Origin: an uncultured Eubacteriales bacterium
GTDB taxonomy: Bacteria > Bacillota > Clostridia > UMGS1810
NCBI GenBank assembly: GCA_900555295.1
Contig: USKN01000006.1
Location: 1-22,623, forward strand
Length of the DNA stretch: 22,623 bases
Reading direction: 5' to 3'
A program made the translations under genes and the position numbers. This document shows, one piece after another, positions 1 to 7,297 of this stretch. The notes under the pieces are model-generated. The model was not told where the DNA came from and made no database searches. It saw only the letters and a program-made list of their open reading frames with translations. Position 1 is the stretch's first letter. Each line of letters begins with the position of its first letter.

Positions 1-41
1 AGTTATCTGTGGTTTATAATACAAAAATCTGTGTTTTTTGA

Positions 42-68
42 TTGTTTTTGTTGGAAATTTCTTTGAAT
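42..68 (+). promoter_or_regulatory. Operator-like elements upstream of P1
   Basis: Just upstream of the -35 box lie TTGTTTTTGTTG (42-53) and TTTCTTTGAAT (58-68). Both occur again, on the opposite strand, upstream of promoter P2 (4337-4348 and 4353-4363). TTTGTTTTTG-type repeats resemble operators of DeoR-family sugar regulators, and a DeoR-family gene lies in the same locus at 12774. Direct binding is an inference. Confidence 0.45.
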
Positions 69-71
69 GTA

Positions 72-100
72 TTGACTTTTTGTTTTTTTTATAGTAAAAT
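72..100 (+). promoter_or_regulatory. Sigma-70-type promoter P1 of the BMC locus
   Basis: TTGACT at 72-77 and TAAAAT at 95-100 are separated by exactly 17 bases, a near-consensus housekeeping promoter. The expected transcript start is about 107, leaving a leader of roughly 48 bases before the glycyl radical enzyme. No hairpin or riboswitch-like structure is evident in that leader. The elements are seen in the sequence; activity is inferred. Confidence 0.75.
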
Positions 101-154
101 ATAATTGTTATATTATATTGATTAAATTATTAAATATAAAGAAGGTGCTACATA

Positions 155-2683
155 ATGAAAAATTTTTATACCGACGTTATAAAAGTAAGCCCGAGAATAG
201 AAAAACTTAAAGAGGACTTATTTAAAAAAATGCCGAGAATAGAATCGGACCGTGCGGTAATTATCACACAGGCATATATGGAAACGGAAGATTTACCTGT
301 TATTTTAAGACGTTCGCATGCGTTTAAAAAAATATGCGAGCTTTTGCCGATCACAATACGCGATAACGAACTTATTGTGGGCAGTAACACCAAACAGGCG
401 CGTTCCTGCCAAGTCTTTCCCGAATATTCGTTTGAATGGCTCGAAAGTGAGTTGGATACTATAGAAAAACGAAGTGCCGACCCGTTTTATATATCCGATG
501 ACGATAAAAAAATTCTTCGTGAAGTGTATAAATATTGGAAAGGCAAAACAACAAGCGACCTTGCAACATCATATATGGCAGATGAGGCAAAACAGGCAAT
601 TGAGCATAATATTTTTACGCCGGGCAACTATTTTTACAACGGTATAGGTCACGTTACGGTTAAGTATGACGAGGTGCTTAAAATAGGTTTTAAAGGTATT
701 CGCCAAAAGGCTCAAAATGCGATTGACGATTTATGTTTTGGTGATGCCGATTATGCGGCAAAACACGCTTTTTTAACGGCGGTTGTTGAATGTTGTGACG
801 CGGCTTGCCATTATGCAAAACGCTACAGTGAGCTTGCAAATAATCTTGCCGCAAATTGCGGTGATGCAACAAGAAAAAACGAACTTTTAAAAATTGCCCA
901 AATATGCGCAAAAGTACCCGAAAACCCCGCCGAAAGTTTTTATGAGGCTTGTCAGTCTTTTTGGTTTGTGCAAATGCTTATTCAAACCGAGTCAAGCGGA
1001 CACTCAATATCTCCGGGCCGTTTTGACCAATATATGTATCCGTATTTTAAGGCGGATTTGGACAAGGGTGCAATTACACGTGAATTTGCCCAGGAACTTA
1101 TGGATTGTATTTGGGTAAAATTAAACGATCTTAATAAAGCACGTGACGCAGCGTCAAGCGAGGGATTTGCCGGTTATTCGCTGTTTCAAAATTTAATTGC
1201 GGGAGGACAGGATAAAGACGGTATAGACGCAACAAATGATTTATCGTTTATGTGCATAACCGCATCGCAGCACGTTATGCTTCCGCAGCCGTCACTGTCG
1301 GCAAGGGTATGGAACGGTTCTCCGCACGAATTTTTAATTCGCTGTGCCGAGCTTACACGCACGGGCATAGGCTTGCCTGCTTATTACAATGATGAAGTTA
1401 TAATACCCGCGCTGATTAACAGAGGTCTTACAATGCAGGATGCGCGCGACTATAATATTATAGGCTGTGTTGAACCGCAAAAAGCGGGCAAAACCGACGG
1501 CTGGCACGACGCGGCATTCTTTAATATGTGCCGTCCCCTTGAACTTGTATTTTCAAACGGATACGATAAAGGCAAGCTTGTTGGAGTACAAACGGGCGAT
1601 ATTTCACAAATGACAACGTTTGACGAATTTTACGGCGCATACAAAAAGCAAATGAACTATGCAATATCTTTGCTTGTAAATGCCGATAACGCAATAGATA
1701 TGGCGCATGCAAAAAGATGCCCGCTTCCGTTTTTGTCGAGTATGGTAGACGATTGCATAAAACGCGGTACAAGTATGCAGGAAGGCGGAGCGGTTTATAA
1801 CTTTACGGGACCGCAGGGCTTTGGCATTGCCAATATGGCAGACTCACTGTATGCAATTAAAAAACTTGTATTTGATGAAAAGAAATTTACATTAAGCGAA
1901 CTTAAAGACGCTATTTTGCACAATTGGGGAAACAGTGGTGACAATGCGCGCGAGCTTACCATAAACATTGTAAAATCACTTGCCGAAAATGGAGTTGATG
2001 TTACAAAAGAACAAATAGGCGAAATATACCGCGGAATATCCGAAAACAACAAAATGTCGGACGCTGCGTCAAATGAGCGTTATGAGCAAATACATCAAAT
2101 GATAGAAAATGTTCCCAAATACGGCAACGATAATGATGAGGTTGATATGTTTGCACGTGATGTTGCGTATACATATACACGTCCGCTTGAAAGCTATAAA
2201 AATCCGCGCGGGGGTATGTACCAGGCAGGTCTTTATCCTGTGTCGGCAAATGTTCCACTCGGTGCGCAAACGGGCGCAACACCCGACGGAAGATATGCCT
2301 ATACACCTGTTGCCGACGGTGTTTCGCCGTCTTCCGGCAAAGACGTAAACGGACCTACGGCGGCGGCAAACTCCGTTTCAAAACTCGACCATTTTATAGC
2401 GTCAAACGGTACGCTGTTTAATATGAAATTTCACCCGTCGGCGCTTGAGGGCAGAACGGGGCTTAACAGCTTTGTGGCACTTATCCGCGCATACTTTGAC
2501 CAAAAGGGCAGTCATATGCAGTTTAATGTTGTAAGCCGCGAAACTTTAAAAGACGCACAGCTCCACCCCGAAAATTACAGAGGACTTTGCGTAAGAGTTG
2601 CGGGCTACAGCGCACTTTTTACAACGCTTTCAAAATCACTGCAGGACGATATAATAAACAGAACCGAACAAACAAACGTCTAA
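155..2683 (+). CDS. Glycyl radical 1,2-propanediol dehydratase (B12-independent)
   Basis: This is the signature enzyme of the microcompartment: it should convert 1,2-propanediol to propionaldehyde by radical chemistry without cobalamin. The 842-residue protein has the active-site motif GCVEPQ with the thiyl Cys438 and base Glu440, followed by Asp452 in GWHDAAFFN. His166, His283 and Ser284 match the substrate-binding positions of glycerol/propanediol dehydratases, and the C-terminal RVAGYSA places the glycyl radical at Gly817. Compared from memory with the 787-residue Clostridium butyricum glycerol dehydratase, it has about 45 extra residues near 589-650, as in the propanediol enzyme of Roseburia inulinivorans. 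The start follows AGAAGGTG. No N-terminal encapsulation helix is apparent. Glycerol could be a side substrate. It is the first gene after P1 and is followed 18 bases later by its activase. Confidence 0.93.
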   Translation: MKNFYTDVIKVSPRIEKLKEDLFKKMPRIESDRAVIITQAYMETEDLPVILRRSHAFKKICELLPITIRDNELIVGSNTKQARSCQVFPEYSFEWLESELDTIEKRSADPFYISDDDKKILREVYKYWKGKTTSDLATSYMADEAKQAIEHNIFTPGNYFYNGIGHVTVKYDEVLKIGFKGIRQKAQNAIDDLCFGDADYAAKHAFLTAVVECCDAACHYAKRYSELANNLAANCGDATRKNELLKIAQICAKVPENPAESFYEACQSFWFVQMLIQTESSGHSISPGRFDQYMYPYFKADLDKGAITREFAQELMDCIWVKLNDLNKARDAASSEGFAGYSLFQNLIAGGQDKDGIDATNDLSFMCITASQHVMLPQPSLSARVWNGSPHEFLIRCAELTRTGIGLPAYYNDEVIIPALINRGLTMQDARDYNIIGCVEPQKAGKTDGWHDAAFFNMCRPLELVFSNGYDKGKLVGVQTGDISQMTTFDEFYGAYKKQMNYAISLLVNADNAIDMAHAKRCPLPFLSSMVDDCIKRGTSMQEGGAVYNFTGPQGFGIANMADSLYAIKKLVFDEKKFTLSELKDAILHNWGNSGDNARELTINIVKSLAENGVDVTKEQIGEIYRGISENNKMSDAASNERYEQIHQMIENVPKYGNDNDEVDMFARDVAYTYTRPLESYKNPRGGMYQAGLYPVSANVPLGAQTGATPDGRYAYTPVADGVSPSSGKDVNGPTAAANSVSKLDHFIASNGTLFNMKFHPSALEGRTGLNSFVALIRAYFDQKGSHMQFNVVSRETLKDAQLHPENYRGLCVRVAGYSALFTTLSKSLQDDIINRTEQTNV

Positions 2684-2701
2684 TGATAGGAAGCTTATAA
2701 T

Positions 2702-3514
2702 ATGTTAAGTTACAATAATGAAAATACAAAAGAATATTTAAACACAGTTGGCAGAATATTTGATATTCAGCGTTTTTCGGTTCACGACGGACCGGGAATA
2801 AGAACCATTGTTTTTTTAAAAGGTTGTATATTAAGGTGTAAATGGTGCTGTAATCCCGAATCGCAGTCACGGGAAATTCAGCAAATGACAACAAACGGTA
2901 AAACCAAAACCGTGGGACGTGATGTAACGGTTGCCGAAATAATGGAGGAAGTAAAAAAGGACCGTCCGTACTTTAACCGTTCGGGCGGGGGGCTTACTCT
3001 GTCGGGAGGCGAAAGCCTTACACAGCCCGAATTTGCCGCAAGTATGTTTATGGCGGCAAAAGAGGCGGGAATTAATACGGCGCTTGAGTCAACAGCCTGT
3101 GCCGACTACAATACTGTTAAAAAAGTTATTGAAAACCTTGATGTGTTTTTGCTTGATATAAAGCATATGAACGGTGCAAAGCATAAAGCATTTACGGGGG
3201 TTGACAATTCGCTTATATTGGAAAATGCCGTAAAACTTTCACGTGATATGCGAAAACTTGTTATACGTGTTCCCGTTATTCCGGGATTTAACAATACCGA
3301 AAAAGAAATACTTGATATTGCGCGCTTTGCGTCAATACTCGATAATGTAACGCATATACACCTTTTGCCGTATCATAAACTCGGATACGACAAGTACATA
3401 GGCTTGGGACGCGAATACTCAATGGGCGACACACCGCAAAACAGCAAAGAAACAATTGAGCGCTTAAAGCAATGTGCTGAATCAACAGGACTTATATGCG
3501 AGATAGGAGGCTAA
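2702..3514 (+). CDS. Glycyl radical enzyme activating enzyme (radical SAM)
   Basis: This protein should install the glycyl radical on the upstream dehydratase using a [4Fe-4S] cluster and S-adenosylmethionine. The 270-residue sequence shows the family N-terminus FSVHDGPGIRT (25-35), the cluster motif Cys42-x3-Cys46-x2-Cys49 (with an additional Cys50) and the SAM-binding LSGGES motif. Many activases of dehydratase-type glycyl radical enzymes carry a ferredoxin-like insert with eight cysteines right after the NPES motif. Here only a short cysteine-free linker follows, so it has the compact layout of pyruvate formate-lyase activase. The ATG is preceded by AGGAAG. It lies 18 bases after the dehydratase in the same transcript. 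Confidence 0.92.
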   Translation: MLSYNNENTKEYLNTVGRIFDIQRFSVHDGPGIRTIVFLKGCILRCKWCCNPESQSREIQQMTTNGKTKTVGRDVTVAEIMEEVKKDRPYFNRSGGGLTLSGGESLTQPEFAASMFMAAKEAGINTALESTACADYNTVKKVIENLDVFLLDIKHMNGAKHKAFTGVDNSLILENAVKLSRDMRKLVIRVPVIPGFNNTEKEILDIARFASILDNVTHIHLLPYHKLGYDKYIGLGREYSMGDTPQNSKETIERLKQCAESTGLICEIGG

Positions 3515-3515
3515 T

Positions 3516-3881
3516 ATGGACGCAGAATTTAAAGACAAAATGCGAATAGTACAAGAGCTTGTACCCGGCAAACAAATAACGCTTGCACACATAATAGCCA
3601 ACCCCGATAAAATACTGTATAAAAAACTCGGTCTTGACCCGGCGGTTGACTATTCAAAAGCCGCAATAGGCATTGTTACAATGTCGCCGAGTGAAACGGC
3701 AATAATTGCCGCGGATATCGCTCTTAAATCTTCGGGTGCGGAGCTGGGGTTTGTTGACAGATTCAGCGGTACGCTTATTATAACGGGATCGGTATCGGAG
3801 GTTAATTCGTCGCTTGCCGCACTTTGCGATTATGCGCGTGAAACGCTTGGGTTTACCGTATGTCCTGTAACGCGGACGTGA
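3516..3881 (+). CDS. pduU: PduU/EutS-like BMC-H shell protein (circularly permuted)
   Basis: This 121-residue protein should form a hexameric shell tile. The N-terminal stretch RIVQELVPGKQITLAHIIAN followed by a BMC core with SPSETAIIAADIALKSSGAELGFVDRF is diagnostic of the PduU/EutS branch, in which the BMC fold is circularly permuted and an N-terminal beta-barrel caps the pore. The ending CPVTRT matches PduU almost exactly as I remember it. The start is set by AGGAGG, and the stop codon overlaps the start of the next gene by one base. It sits directly after the activase and before a PduV/EutP-like GTPase, mirroring the pduU-pduV order of pdu operons. Confidence 0.93.
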   Translation: MDAEFKDKMRIVQELVPGKQITLAHIIANPDKILYKKLGLDPAVDYSKAAIGIVTMSPSETAIIAADIALKSSGAELGFVDRFSGTLIITGSVSEVNSSLAALCDYARETLGFTVCPVTRT

Positions 3882-4333
3882 TGAATATGGCAGATAAAGA
3901 AACAACGAAAAAAGTAATTTTTATAGGCAGAAGCGGCAGCGGAAAAACAACGCTTACGCAAGTACTTAAAGGTGAAAGTATAGAGTATGCCAAAACGCAG
4001 TATGTAAACTATTACAACACAATAATAGATACACCCGGTGAGTATGCCGAAAATCGCAATTTGGGGTGCGCGCTTGCGCTTTATGCATATGAGGCCGACG
4101 TTGTGGGGCTTTTGGTAAGTGCGTGCGAACCTTATTCGCTTTTCGGACCCAATATAACAAGCGGCGTAAACCGTGAAGTAATAGGTATTATTACACAAAC
4201 CGACAGGCGCGATGCAAACGTGCCTATGGTAAAGCAATGGCTTGAAAATGCAGGCTGCATACGGATATTTGAAATAAGCGCATATACGGGTAAAGGTATA
4301 AAAGAACTTAATGATTTTATTCACTCGGTATAA
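3881..4333 (+). CDS. EutP/PduV-like small GTPase
   Basis: This 150-residue P-loop protein has Walker A GRSGSGKTT, the G3-type DTPGEY and a G5-like SAYTGKG. The usual G4 signature NKxD is replaced by TQTD, as happens in this divergent family. EutP and PduV associate with microcompartments; PduV has been linked to their placement in the cell, but the precise role is unclear. The upstream ATG at 3860 lies deep inside pduU, so I prefer the ATG at 3881, which overlaps the pduU stop as TGATG; the ATG at 3887 is also possible. It is the last gene before promoter P2. I see no terminator between it and P2, so P1 transcripts may read through. Confidence 0.87.
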   Translation: MNMADKETTKKVIFIGRSGSGKTTLTQVLKGESIEYAKTQYVNYYNTIIDTPGEYAENRNLGCALALYAYEADVVGLLVSACEPYSLFGPNITSGVNREVIGIITQTDRRDANVPMVKQWLENAGCIRIFEISAYTGKGIKELNDFIHSV

Positions 4334-4336
4334 AAA

Positions 4337-4391
4337 CAACAAAAACAAAGAAATTCAAAGAAAAATATGTTGACTTTTGTTGGTTTTTGTG
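4337..4391 (+). promoter_or_regulatory. Operator-like elements around P2
   Basis: CAACAAAAACAA (4337-4348) and ATTCAAAGAAA (4353-4363) are exact reverse complements of the two elements upstream of P1. Between the -35 and -10 boxes, TTTTGTTGGTTTTTGTG (4375-4391) resembles the P1 element in the direct orientation. A shared regulator, most simply the DeoR-family protein of this locus, is inferred. Confidence 0.45.
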
Positions 4392-4398
4392 TTATTAT
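4370..4398 (+). promoter_or_regulatory. Sigma-70-type promoter P2 of the BMC locus
   Basis: TTGACT at 4370-4375 and TATTAT at 4393-4398 are spaced by 17 bases. The predicted start near 4405 leaves about 45 bases before the aldolase ATG, with AAAGGAG as its ribosome binding site. The same -35 hexamer and spacing occur in P1, suggesting co-regulation. Confidence 0.75.
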
Positions 4399-4449
4399 AT
4401 AAACAGTAAAAAAGTTAAAACCAAATTTAATATAAAGGAGCAGTAAATT

Positions 4450-5265
4450 ATGGTATCAGAATACGAAATCAAAAAACAAATTTGTGACATCGGCAAAAGA
4501 ATTTACGACAGAGGTATGGTTGCTGCAAACGACGGTAATATTTCCGTTAAAATCAGCGACAATGAGTATCTTTGCACACCTACGGGTGTAAGTAAAGGCT
4601 TTATGACACCCGAGTACATATGCAAAATTGACGGTGACGGCAATGTATTGCAGGCAACAGGTAATTTCAGACCTTCATCTGAAATTAAAATGCACTTGAG
4701 AGTTTACAAAAACAGACCCGACGTAAAATCGGTTGTACACGCTCACCCCATTTATGCAACAAGCTTTGCAATTGCGGGTATTCCGCTTACACAACCCATT
4801 ATGCCCGAGGCTGTTATAGCACTTGGTTGTGTACCCATTGCGGAGTACGGCACACCTTCTACGGAAGAAATACCCGATGCGGTTGAAAAATATCTTCCTT
4901 ATTACGACGCCGTATTGCTTGCAAACCACGGTGCGCTCACATTCTCCGATTCGCTTTTGGCTGCATATCACAAAATGGAATCTGTAGAATTTTACGCAGA
5001 ACTTTTATTCCATTCAAGACAGCTCGGCGGACCCAAAGAGTTTAGCCAAGACCAAATTAAACGTCTTTATGAAATAAGAAAGAAATTCGGTATGACGGGT
5101 AAACACCCGGCAAACTTATGTCCTAATCTCAAGGACGGCAAAATGAGCTGCCACACTTGCGGAGTTCCCAGTTGCTCACAGGCAGACAATAACCAGCTCG
5201 ACAGCAAAGACGCAACATTAATTGCCGAAATTGCAAAAAGAGTTATTGCCGAAATGAATAAATAA
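4450..5265 (+). CDS. fucA: Class II aldolase (fuculose/rhamnulose-1-P) with C-terminal encapsulation helix
   Basis: This enzyme should cleave a 6-deoxyketohexose-1-phosphate into DHAP and lactaldehyde, the precursor of propanediol. The core is FucA-like: the phosphate-binding GNIS and TPTGVSKG, the catalytic Glu78 in SSEIKMH, and zinc ligands His97 and His99 (VVHAHP) and His160 (ANHG). The protein has 271 residues against about 215 for FucA. The added tail contains four cysteines (224, 234, 237, 242; spacing C-x9-C-x2-C-x4-C) and ends in an amphipathic helix, KDATLIAEIAKRVIAEM, typical of an encapsulation peptide. It is the first gene after P2. The rhamnulokinase in the same locus points to rhamnulose-1-P as one substrate; fuculose-1-P is also possible. 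Confidence 0.92.
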   Translation: MVSEYEIKKQICDIGKRIYDRGMVAANDGNISVKISDNEYLCTPTGVSKGFMTPEYICKIDGDGNVLQATGNFRPSSEIKMHLRVYKNRPDVKSVVHAHPIYATSFAIAGIPLTQPIMPEAVIALGCVPIAEYGTPSTEEIPDAVEKYLPYYDAVLLANHGALTFSDSLLAAYHKMESVEFYAELLFHSRQLGGPKEFSQDQIKRLYEIRKKFGMTGKHPANLCPNLKDGKMSCHTCGVPSCSQADNNQLDSKDATLIAEIAKRVIAEMNK

Positions 5266-5279
5266 TATCGGTGAATATT

Positions 5280-5771
5280 ATGAATGAAGATAAAATATCC
5301 GAAATTGTTGCCGATGCCGTTTCAAAATTCGGAGGCGGCAAAATGTGTATAACGCTCGACAAAGCAAAAAAGCTTGCAGATATAATAGAGAAAAAAGCGC
5401 GCGAAATAGGGGTTAATGCCGTTGTGGCAATATCGGATACGGGCGCAAACCCCATACTTATTGAATGTATGGACAATGCCTTTATTGCAAGCTATGATAT
5501 AGCGCTTAACAAGTCGTATACTGCGGTTGCGCTTAAAATGTCTACCGCACGGCTTAAAACCATATCACAGCCGGGCGATGAATTATACGGCATACAGTTT
5601 ACCAATAACGGTAGAATTGTTATATTCGGCGGCGGCGATCCGCTTGAATATAACGGTAATATAATAGGCGGTTTGGGAGTAAGCGGCGGTTCCGAAAGCG
5701 AAGACACTTACCTTTCGGCATACGGTGCGTCGCAAATTGCTAAAATAATGAAAGGAGATATGCAAGAATAA
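5280..5771 (+). CDS. PduO C-terminal-like / GlcG-HbpS family protein
   Basis: The 163-residue protein matches the DUF336/GlcG/HbpS fold, which forms the C-terminal domain of PduO: see VVAISDTGANPILIECMD, SYDIALNKSYTAVAL and the glycine-rich FGGGDPL and GGLGVSGG. No adenosyltransferase domain is attached, consistent with a B12-independent pathway. The N-terminal helix DKISEIVADAVSKF looks like an encapsulation peptide. I find no histidine anywhere in the sequence, although histidine is the reported heme ligand in PduO-C, so heme binding is doubtful. I chose the ATG at 5280, 5 bases after GGTGA; a GTG at 5271 would overlap that site. Its stop overlaps the next start by one base. The biochemical role is unknown. 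Confidence 0.82.
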   Translation: MNEDKISEIVADAVSKFGGGKMCITLDKAKKLADIIEKKAREIGVNAVVAISDTGANPILIECMDNAFIASYDIALNKSYTAVALKMSTARLKTISQPGDELYGIQFTNNGRIVIFGGGDPLEYNGNIIGGLGVSGGSESEDTYLSAYGASQIAKIMKGDMQE

Positions 5772-6967
5772 TGAACAACAATGATATAGAAGCTATTGTA
5801 AAACAAGTCATTGCCGGTATGCAGGGTACGTCAATGCCGCAAAGTTCGGCATCAAACACACAAATACCCAAAACGGCACACGTTGCAATGCTTACAAAGC
5901 TTGAAAACTTTGATATAAAAGAATTCCCTATGCCCGAAGTAGGCGACGGTGATATTCTTGTAAAAGTTGAAGGCTGCGGAGTGTGCGGAACAGACGCTCA
6001 CGAGTTTAAACGCGACCCGTTTTCGCTTATACCTGTTGCACTCGGCCACGAGGGTACGGGCGAAATAGTAAAAATGGGTAAAGACGTTAAGTGTGACAGT
6101 GCAGGTAAACCCCTTAAAGTAGGCGATAAAGTTGTAACCTGTATGATATTTAAAGACAACCCCGATATTACAATGTTTGACCTTAACAAGCAAAATGTAG
6201 GCGGTGCGGACGTATACGGACTTTTGCCCGATGATGATGTACACTTAAACGGCTGGTTCAGCGATTACATACTTGTACGCAAAGGTTCAACAATATTTAA
6301 TGTAAGCGACCTTGATTTGGATTCGAGAATACTTATTGAACCGTGCGCTGTTTTAATACATGCGGTTGAAAGAGCAAAAACAACGGGAATTTTAAGATTT
6401 AATTCACGTGTTGCCGTACAGGGCTGCGGACCTATAGGTCTTATATGCATTGCAGTACTCAGAACTATGGGTATAGAAAATATTACCGCTATAGACGGAG
6501 AGGCAAAAAGACTTGATTTTGCCAAAGAAATGGGTGCAACAAGCACTGTAAACTTTAAAGAACACAAAGGAATAGAAGAACTTGCAAAAGCTGTTGAAAA
6601 TTCTTTTGGCGGATATCCTGCCGACTTTGCGTTCCAATGCACAGGCTCACCCGTTGCACACTCAAATATTTATAAATTTATAAGAAACGGCGGCGGACTT
6701 TGCGAGCTTGGTTTCTTTATAAACGGCGGTGACGCAACAATTAATCCGCACTTTGATATTTGTGCAAAAGAAATTACAACTGTAGGTTCGTGGGTATACA
6801 CACTGCGCGACTACGCAACAACGTTTGACTTTTTAAAGAGAGCAAAAGCAATAGGACTTCCAATGGCAAAACTTATTACACACAAGTTCCCGCTTGAACA
6901 AATAAACGAAGCGCTTAAAACGAACTTAAAAATGGAAGGCCTTAAAATAGCAATAGTTAACAAATAA
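5771..6967 (+). CDS. Zinc-dependent alcohol dehydrogenase with N-terminal encapsulation helix
   Basis: This is a medium-chain dehydrogenase/reductase of 398 residues. Catalytic zinc ligands are visible as Cys72 in GVCGTDAHEF and His93-Glu94 in GHEGTGE, and the nucleotide-binding loop is GCGPIG (218-223). The four-cysteine structural zinc lobe of classical enzymes is absent. Residues 3-17 (NNDIEAIVKQVIAGM) form an amphipathic helix followed by a polar linker to about residue 35, the pattern of an encapsulated enzyme. It probably reduces propionaldehyde to propanol and so recycles NADH inside the shell; reducing lactaldehyde to propanediol is an alternative. AAGGAG precedes the ATG, which overlaps the previous stop as TAATG. 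Confidence 0.88.
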   Translation: MNNNDIEAIVKQVIAGMQGTSMPQSSASNTQIPKTAHVAMLTKLENFDIKEFPMPEVGDGDILVKVEGCGVCGTDAHEFKRDPFSLIPVALGHEGTGEIVKMGKDVKCDSAGKPLKVGDKVVTCMIFKDNPDITMFDLNKQNVGGADVYGLLPDDDVHLNGWFSDYILVRKGSTIFNVSDLDLDSRILIEPCAVLIHAVERAKTTGILRFNSRVAVQGCGPIGLICIAVLRTMGIENITAIDGEAKRLDFAKEMGATSTVNFKEHKGIEELAKAVENSFGGYPADFAFQCTGSPVAHSNIYKFIRNGGGLCELGFFINGGDATINPHFDICAKEITTVGSWVYTLRDYATTFDFLKRAKAIGLPMAKLITHKFPLEQINEALKTNLKMEGLKIAIVNK

Positions 6968-6999
6968 TTTTAAGATATATCTCAAGGAGGAAAATTAAA

Positions 7000-7278
7000 A
7001 TGGCTCAAGAAGCATTGGGAATGGTAGAAACAAGAGGTTTGGTAGCTGCAATTGAGGCTGCCGACGCAATGGTAAAAGCAGCAGAGGTTGTACTTGTCGG
7101 AACCGAAAAAATCGGTTCGGGATTGGTAAGCGTTATGGTAAGAGGCGATGTAGGTGCCGTTAAAGCCGCAACAGAAGTAGGTCAAAGTGCCGCATCTAAA
7201 CTCGGCGAACTTGTAGCAGTACACGTAATCCCCAGACCGCACGCTGATGTTGAAAAGATTTTACCTACATTAAACTAA
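7000..7278 (+). CDS. BMC-H hexameric shell protein (PduA/PduJ-like)
   Basis: A canonical 92-residue single-domain BMC protein that should form the hexagonal facets of the shell. The start MAQEALGMVETRGLVAAIEAADAM is the family N-terminus (shown here only in its key residues: EALGMVET and AAIEAAD). The pore-loop region KIGSG (37-41) is the same as in PduA, which lets small polar metabolites such as propanediol pass. The ribosome binding site AAGGAGG is very strong, as expected for an abundant shell protein. By my count it is identical to the next gene's BMC domain at about 75 of 92 positions. Confidence 0.96.
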   Translation: MAQEALGMVETRGLVAAIEAADAMVKAAEVVLVGTEKIGSGLVSVMVRGDVGAVKAATEVGQSAASKLGELVAVHVIPRPHADVEKILPTLN

Positions 7279-7297
7279 TTTAAGGTTGGTGTAAATT

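Noticed and set aside
2001..2306. Antisense open frames of 60-130 residues opposite the enzyme genes
   Set aside because: They lack ribosome binding sites and recognisable motifs and lie antisense to well-supported genes; typical shadow frames.
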